Source of the DNA: JBGAWK01 sp044227665
Lineage (GTDB): Bacteria > Bacteroidota > Bacteroidia > Chitinophagales > JADIYW01
Direction: 5' to 3'
Length of the DNA: 16,036 nucleotides
Assembly: GCA_044227665.1 (NCBI GenBank)
Contig: JBGAWK010000057.1
Span: 1-16,036 of the forward strand
Position numbers and translations under genes: made by a program. Under the pieces are notes generated by a model. The model ran no database searches and was not told the origin of the DNA. It worked only from the letters and a program-made list of their open reading frames with translations. Positions 13,688 to 16,036 of the stretch are shown here, piece after piece (within the stretch, counting starts at the first letter, position 1; every line of letters starts with the position of its first letter).

Positions 13688-15094
13688 ATGAATATGGAAT
13701 ACAGAATAGAAAAAGATACCATGGGTAAGGTAAGCGTACCTGCACATGTATATTGGGGAGCGCAGACACAACGGTCTATTGAAAACTTCCCTATAGCCCA
13801 AGATATTAATAAGATGCCCAAAGAGATTATTCGGGCTTTTGCCTACTTGAAAAAGGCAGCGGCGATTACAAATTTTGAGGCAGGAGTGTTGTCTAAGGAA
13901 AAATGCGAGCTTATAGCACAAGTGTGCGACGAAATTTTGGAAGGAAAATTAGACGACCAATTTCCTCTGGTGGTATGGCAGACAGGGTCGGGTACACAGT
14001 CCAATATGAATGTAAATGAAGTGGTAGCCTATCGTGCCCATGTCATTCAGGGAGGACAATTGAATGATGAAACTAAAGCAATAGCCCCTAATGATGATGT
14101 AAATAAGTCACAGTCTTCTAACGATACATTTCCTACTGCCATGCATATTGCAGCGTACAAGATACTGGCAGAGCATACTATCCCGGGCATAGAAGCACTT
14201 CGAGATACTATGCATAGTAAGGCACAAGAATTCGCCACTATAGTGAAAATAGGACGCACTCACTTTATGGACGCTACACCACTTACATTGGGACAAGAAT
14301 TTTCGGGATATGTAGCCCAGCTCAATCACGGCATCAGAGCCATAAAACATAGCTTGGCGCACCTTTCCGAATTGGCATTGGGGGGTACGGCTGTAGGTAC
14401 AGGCATCAATACACCACTAGGGTATTCGGAAAATGTTGCCGCACATATTGCCAAACTCACTGGACTGCCATTTGTAACTGCCGATAATAAATTTGAAGCC
14501 TTGGCAGCGCATGATGCTATAGTAGAAGCCCATGGTGCCTTGAAGACGGTAGCAGTATCTATGTTCAAGATTGCCAATGATATACGGATGCTCTCTTCGG
14601 GTCCTCGATGCGGAATTGGTGAAATATTTATCCCCGACAATGAGCCCGGAAGTTCTATCATGCCGGGGAAAGTAAATCCTACGCAATGTGAAGCTATGAC
14701 CATGGTGGCAGCACAAGTAATGGGCAATGATGTAGCGGTAAATATCGGAGGATGCAACGGACATTTTGAACTCAACGTATTTAAGCCGCTTATGATATAT
14801 AATTTCCTACATTCTGCGAGACTAATAGGAGATGTATGCCATGCTTTCAATGATAAATGTGCCGTAGGTATTCGACCATTACATGATAATATCAAGAAAA
14901 ATTTGGACAATTCACTAATGCTTGTAACAGCATTGAATACCAAAATTGGATACTACAAGTCTGCGGAAATTGCGCAGACGGCTCATAAGAATGGCACTAC
15001 ACTCAAGGAAGCGGCGGTAGGCTTGGGCTATCTTACAGCAGAACAGTTTGATGAATGGGTGCGCCCGGAAGAGATGATAGGCGGACTGAAGTAA
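13688..15094 (+). CDS. fumC: Class II fumarate hydratase
   Basis: Interconverts fumarate and L-malate in the TCA cycle; a soluble, iron-free homotetramer. It has 468 residues, the family's standard length. N-terminal DTMGKVSVPAHVYWGAQTQR (10-29), WQTGSGTQSNMN (97-108), SSNDTFPT (143-150) and GRTHFMDATP (189-198, His192 matching E. coli His188) are all present. The superfamily signature GSSIMPGKVN is at 321-330, with Ser322 matching the catalytic Ser318. These mark it as fumarase rather than aspartase or argininosuccinate lyase. Two ATGs (13688 and 13694) are possible starts. It follows the crotonase gene by 19 bases and is followed by a small membrane protein gene after 17 bases. Confidence 0.96.
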   Translation: MNMEYRIEKDTMGKVSVPAHVYWGAQTQRSIENFPIAQDINKMPKEIIRAFAYLKKAAAITNFEAGVLSKEKCELIAQVCDEILEGKLDDQFPLVVWQTGSGTQSNMNVNEVVAYRAHVIQGGQLNDETKAIAPNDDVNKSQSSNDTFPTAMHIAAYKILAEHTIPGIEALRDTMHSKAQEFATIVKIGRTHFMDATPLTLGQEFSGYVAQLNHGIRAIKHSLAHLSELALGGTAVGTGINTPLGYSENVAAHIAKLTGLPFVTADNKFEALAAHDAIVEAHGALKTVAVSMFKIANDIRMLSSGPRCGIGEIFIPDNEPGSSIMPGKVNPTQCEAMTMVAAQVMGNDVAVNIGGCNGHFELNVFKPLMIYNFLHSARLIGDVCHAFNDKCAVGIRPLHDNIKKNLDNSLMLVTALNTKIGYYKSAEIAQTAHKNGTTLKEAAVGLGYLTAEQFDEWVRPEEMIGGLK

Positions 15095-15111
15095 TAGTTC
15101 TTTGATGAGCG

Positions 15112-15414
15112 ATGGCAAATAAGACCTCACAGCATATTCTAGGCACATCTTCTAATTTATTGGGTTTTTGTCTATTTATCATTACTTCTTTGCATATTAC
15201 AAATAGTACAGAAAACACCCTCATAGATGAATTTACATCTATAATTGCATTGATATTAACGATTTCGTCAATCTTTTCTTTTATTTCCATACGATCAGAA
15301 CATATAGATGCTGAGATAAAATGGGAAAGAAGGGCGGATTATCTTTTTCTAGGATCACTGGTGGGGGTTATGGGCATCATAATTTTTTTGGTTATTACCT
15401 TATGGAAAAAATAA
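15112..15414 (+). CDS. Small membrane protein of unknown function
   Basis: A 100-residue protein with three hydrophobic stretches: about 14-31 (NLLGFCLFIITSLHIT), 43-59 (SIIALILTISSIFSFIS) and 78-97 (FLGSLVGVMGIIIFLVITLW). A charged loop (about 60-75, RSEHIDAEIKWERRAD) lies between the second and third. Similar small proteins beginning KTSQHILGTSxNLLGF occur in Bacteroidota by my recollection, but no function is known to me. The ATG at 15112 is 17 bases after the fumC stop, so it may be read from the same transcript. A role in fumarate metabolism is not implied. Confidence 0.72.
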   Translation: MANKTSQHILGTSSNLLGFCLFIITSLHITNSTENTLIDEFTSIIALILTISSIFSFISIRSEHIDAEIKWERRADYLFLGSLVGVMGIIIFLVITLWKK

Positions 15415-15452
15415 TTATCAGAAACACGCCTCAATATCTAAGTACCTGAATA

Positions 15453-15859
15453 ATGGAAAAAGAAAAGAAAAGTAAAGTAAGGAAGGAAGGTAAAATAATA
15501 TTATCTATTATATTTATTTTCTTTGCTTATGTTATAATAAAACAAGAATATGTAGATAAATATTATTCTAGATACACCATAGGTACTACCATCAAAGAAT
15601 TTAGAGGGGGATATAGAGGTAAAAGTGTGCAATATTATTATTACTACAAAGGAAAAAAAATCATTTCCGATGATTTGAAAAGAAAAAAACAAATTGTAGA
15701 GGGGGAAGATATATAGTGTCTTTTACAAACCGAAATGATAAAACAGAATATATGGCTTTATTACAAAACTATGCCGTTCCTGACAGTATCAAAAGTGCCC
15801 CACCTGAAGGGTGGGATAAAATACCTGATTGGGTTATACCCGTATATCACGGGGACTAG
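15453..15859 (+). pseudogene. Small membrane-anchored protein gene broken by a missing base
   Basis: The first frame encodes 87 residues: a lysine-rich start, one membrane segment (about 16-30, ILSIIFIFFAYVII), and a tyrosine-rich part with TIKEFRGGYRGKSVQYYYYY. It stops at 15714. In the +2 frame, coding-like sequence continues to a stop at 15857-15859: RYIVSFTNRND, VPDSIKSAPPEGWDKIP and WVIPVYHGD. Adding one G to the GGGGG run at 15701-15705 joins the halves as VEGGRYIVSF and yields a 135-residue protein. From memory, Bacteroidota have small proteins of this type with a membrane anchor, a short beta domain and a C-terminal PDSIKxAPPxGWDKIP. No function is known to me. The break may be a true mutation, slippage in a G-run, or a base-calling error. 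Confidence 0.7.
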
Positions 15860-15916
15860 CTCGCTTCATAACCAACGCCGTAACCACGAATAATTGCAAT
15901 AAAGCTATTCATATAA

Positions 15917-15967
15917 TTGTCTGAACTATGATTCTTATGATTAAAGGATGGACGGGAATATCTGATT
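15917..15967. repeat. Repeat-like intergenic sequence of a Bacteroidota type
   Basis: The stretch contains imperfect tandem units of about 9-11 bases (ATGATTCTT, ATGATTAAA, GGATGGACGG, GAATATCTGATT) introduced by TTGTCTGAACT. It resembles, from memory, a dispersed non-coding sequence with a GTCTGAAC lead and repeated ATGATTT/GGAT units seen between genes in many Bacteroidota. Only one copy is in this window, so repetition across the genome is not shown here. Beside it, TAAATTACGAATTAA (15969-15983) has the look of a degenerate AATTACG repeat. The surrounding 15860-16036 holds no gene I can support. Confidence 0.35.
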
Positions 15968-16036
15968 TATAAATTACGAATTAAGTTTTTAGAACGCAAA
16001 CCAAGAACTTACAGCTACCGCACTAACCCAAAAAAG

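Noticed and set aside
13595..13921. A 108-codon minus-strand open frame across the crotonase/fumC junction
   Set aside because: It covers conserved coding sequence of both genes on the other strand and has no domain features.
14326..14943. A 205-codon open frame on the minus strand inside fumC
   Set aside because: It lies wholly opposite an unmistakable fumC; the translation shows no family motif and is explained by the codon pattern of the real gene.
15989..16036. Possible C-terminus of a minus-strand gene entering from the right (ends WFAF then stop)
   Set aside because: Only 15 codons are visible and they match no family I know; an aromatic end is suggestive of a barrel protein but not enough.
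1..16036. CRISPR arrays, insertion sequences, integrase or att sites
   Set aside because: No regularly spaced repeats, transposase or integrase motifs, or terminal inverted repeats were found by reading both strands.

Overview
The window looks like chromosomal DNA from a member of the Bacteroidota. It is AT-rich, most genes lack a Shine-Dalgarno sequence, two good or partial matches to the Bacteroidota promoter (TTG ... TAnnTTTG) are present, and the gene families fit that phylum: a PDZ-bearing M61 peptidase, the head-to-head pyrE/NUDIX pair and an outer-membrane beta-barrel protein. I cannot place it below phylum. No phage, integrase, transposase, CRISPR array, tRNA or rRNA is visible; most of the window is housekeeping metabolism plus one small sulfur-handling operon.

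Layout, left to right. (a) Bases 1-2388, minus strand: an M61 peptidase followed by and overlapping methionyl-tRNA formyltransferase (fmt), which runs off the left edge. (b) 2547-3602, plus: a PA0069-family radical SAM protein, with an AT-rich hairpin just before it. (c) 3613-4860, minus: pyrE and a DUF445 membrane protein. (d) 4864-6396, plus: a NUDIX hydrolase, whose start codon lies 3 bp from that of pyrE, then a SAM-dependent methyltransferase. (e) 6409-7084, minus: an outer-membrane beta-barrel gene broken by one extra base. (f) 7310-9382, plus: a sulfur operon of sulfide:quinone oxidoreductase-like flavoprotein, TusE/DsrC-like carrier and DsrE2-like sulfurtransferase. (g) 9375-12659, minus: purD, an unrecognised six-helix membrane protein, an SRPBCC protein and a bile acid:sodium symporter family transporter, almost without gaps. 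(h) 12913-15414, plus: a crotonase-family gene, fumC and a small membrane protein. (i) 15453-15859: a small Bacteroidota-type protein broken by a missing G, followed by about 180 bp of non-coding DNA with a repeat-like sequence.

How the genes may work together. The sulfur operon is the most coherent functional unit: the flavoprotein would oxidise sulfide to a persulfide, and the two small proteins each carry one well-placed cysteine suited to receiving and passing sulfane sulfur. pyrE and purD are pyrimidine and purine synthesis genes in separate operons. The crotonase and fumC genes are adjacent hydration/dehydration enzymes of acyl-CoA and TCA metabolism.

The most notable irregularities are a 9-residue in-frame gap in the crotonase that removes one of its two catalytic glutamates, two single-base frameshifts in homopolymer runs (6610-6613 and 15701-15705), and one consensus Shine-Dalgarno sequence on the sulfur operon. 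The frameshifts could be real pseudogenes, switchable tracts or assembly errors; the sequence alone does not decide. I found no clearly new system; the sulfur operon is the best candidate for follow-up.
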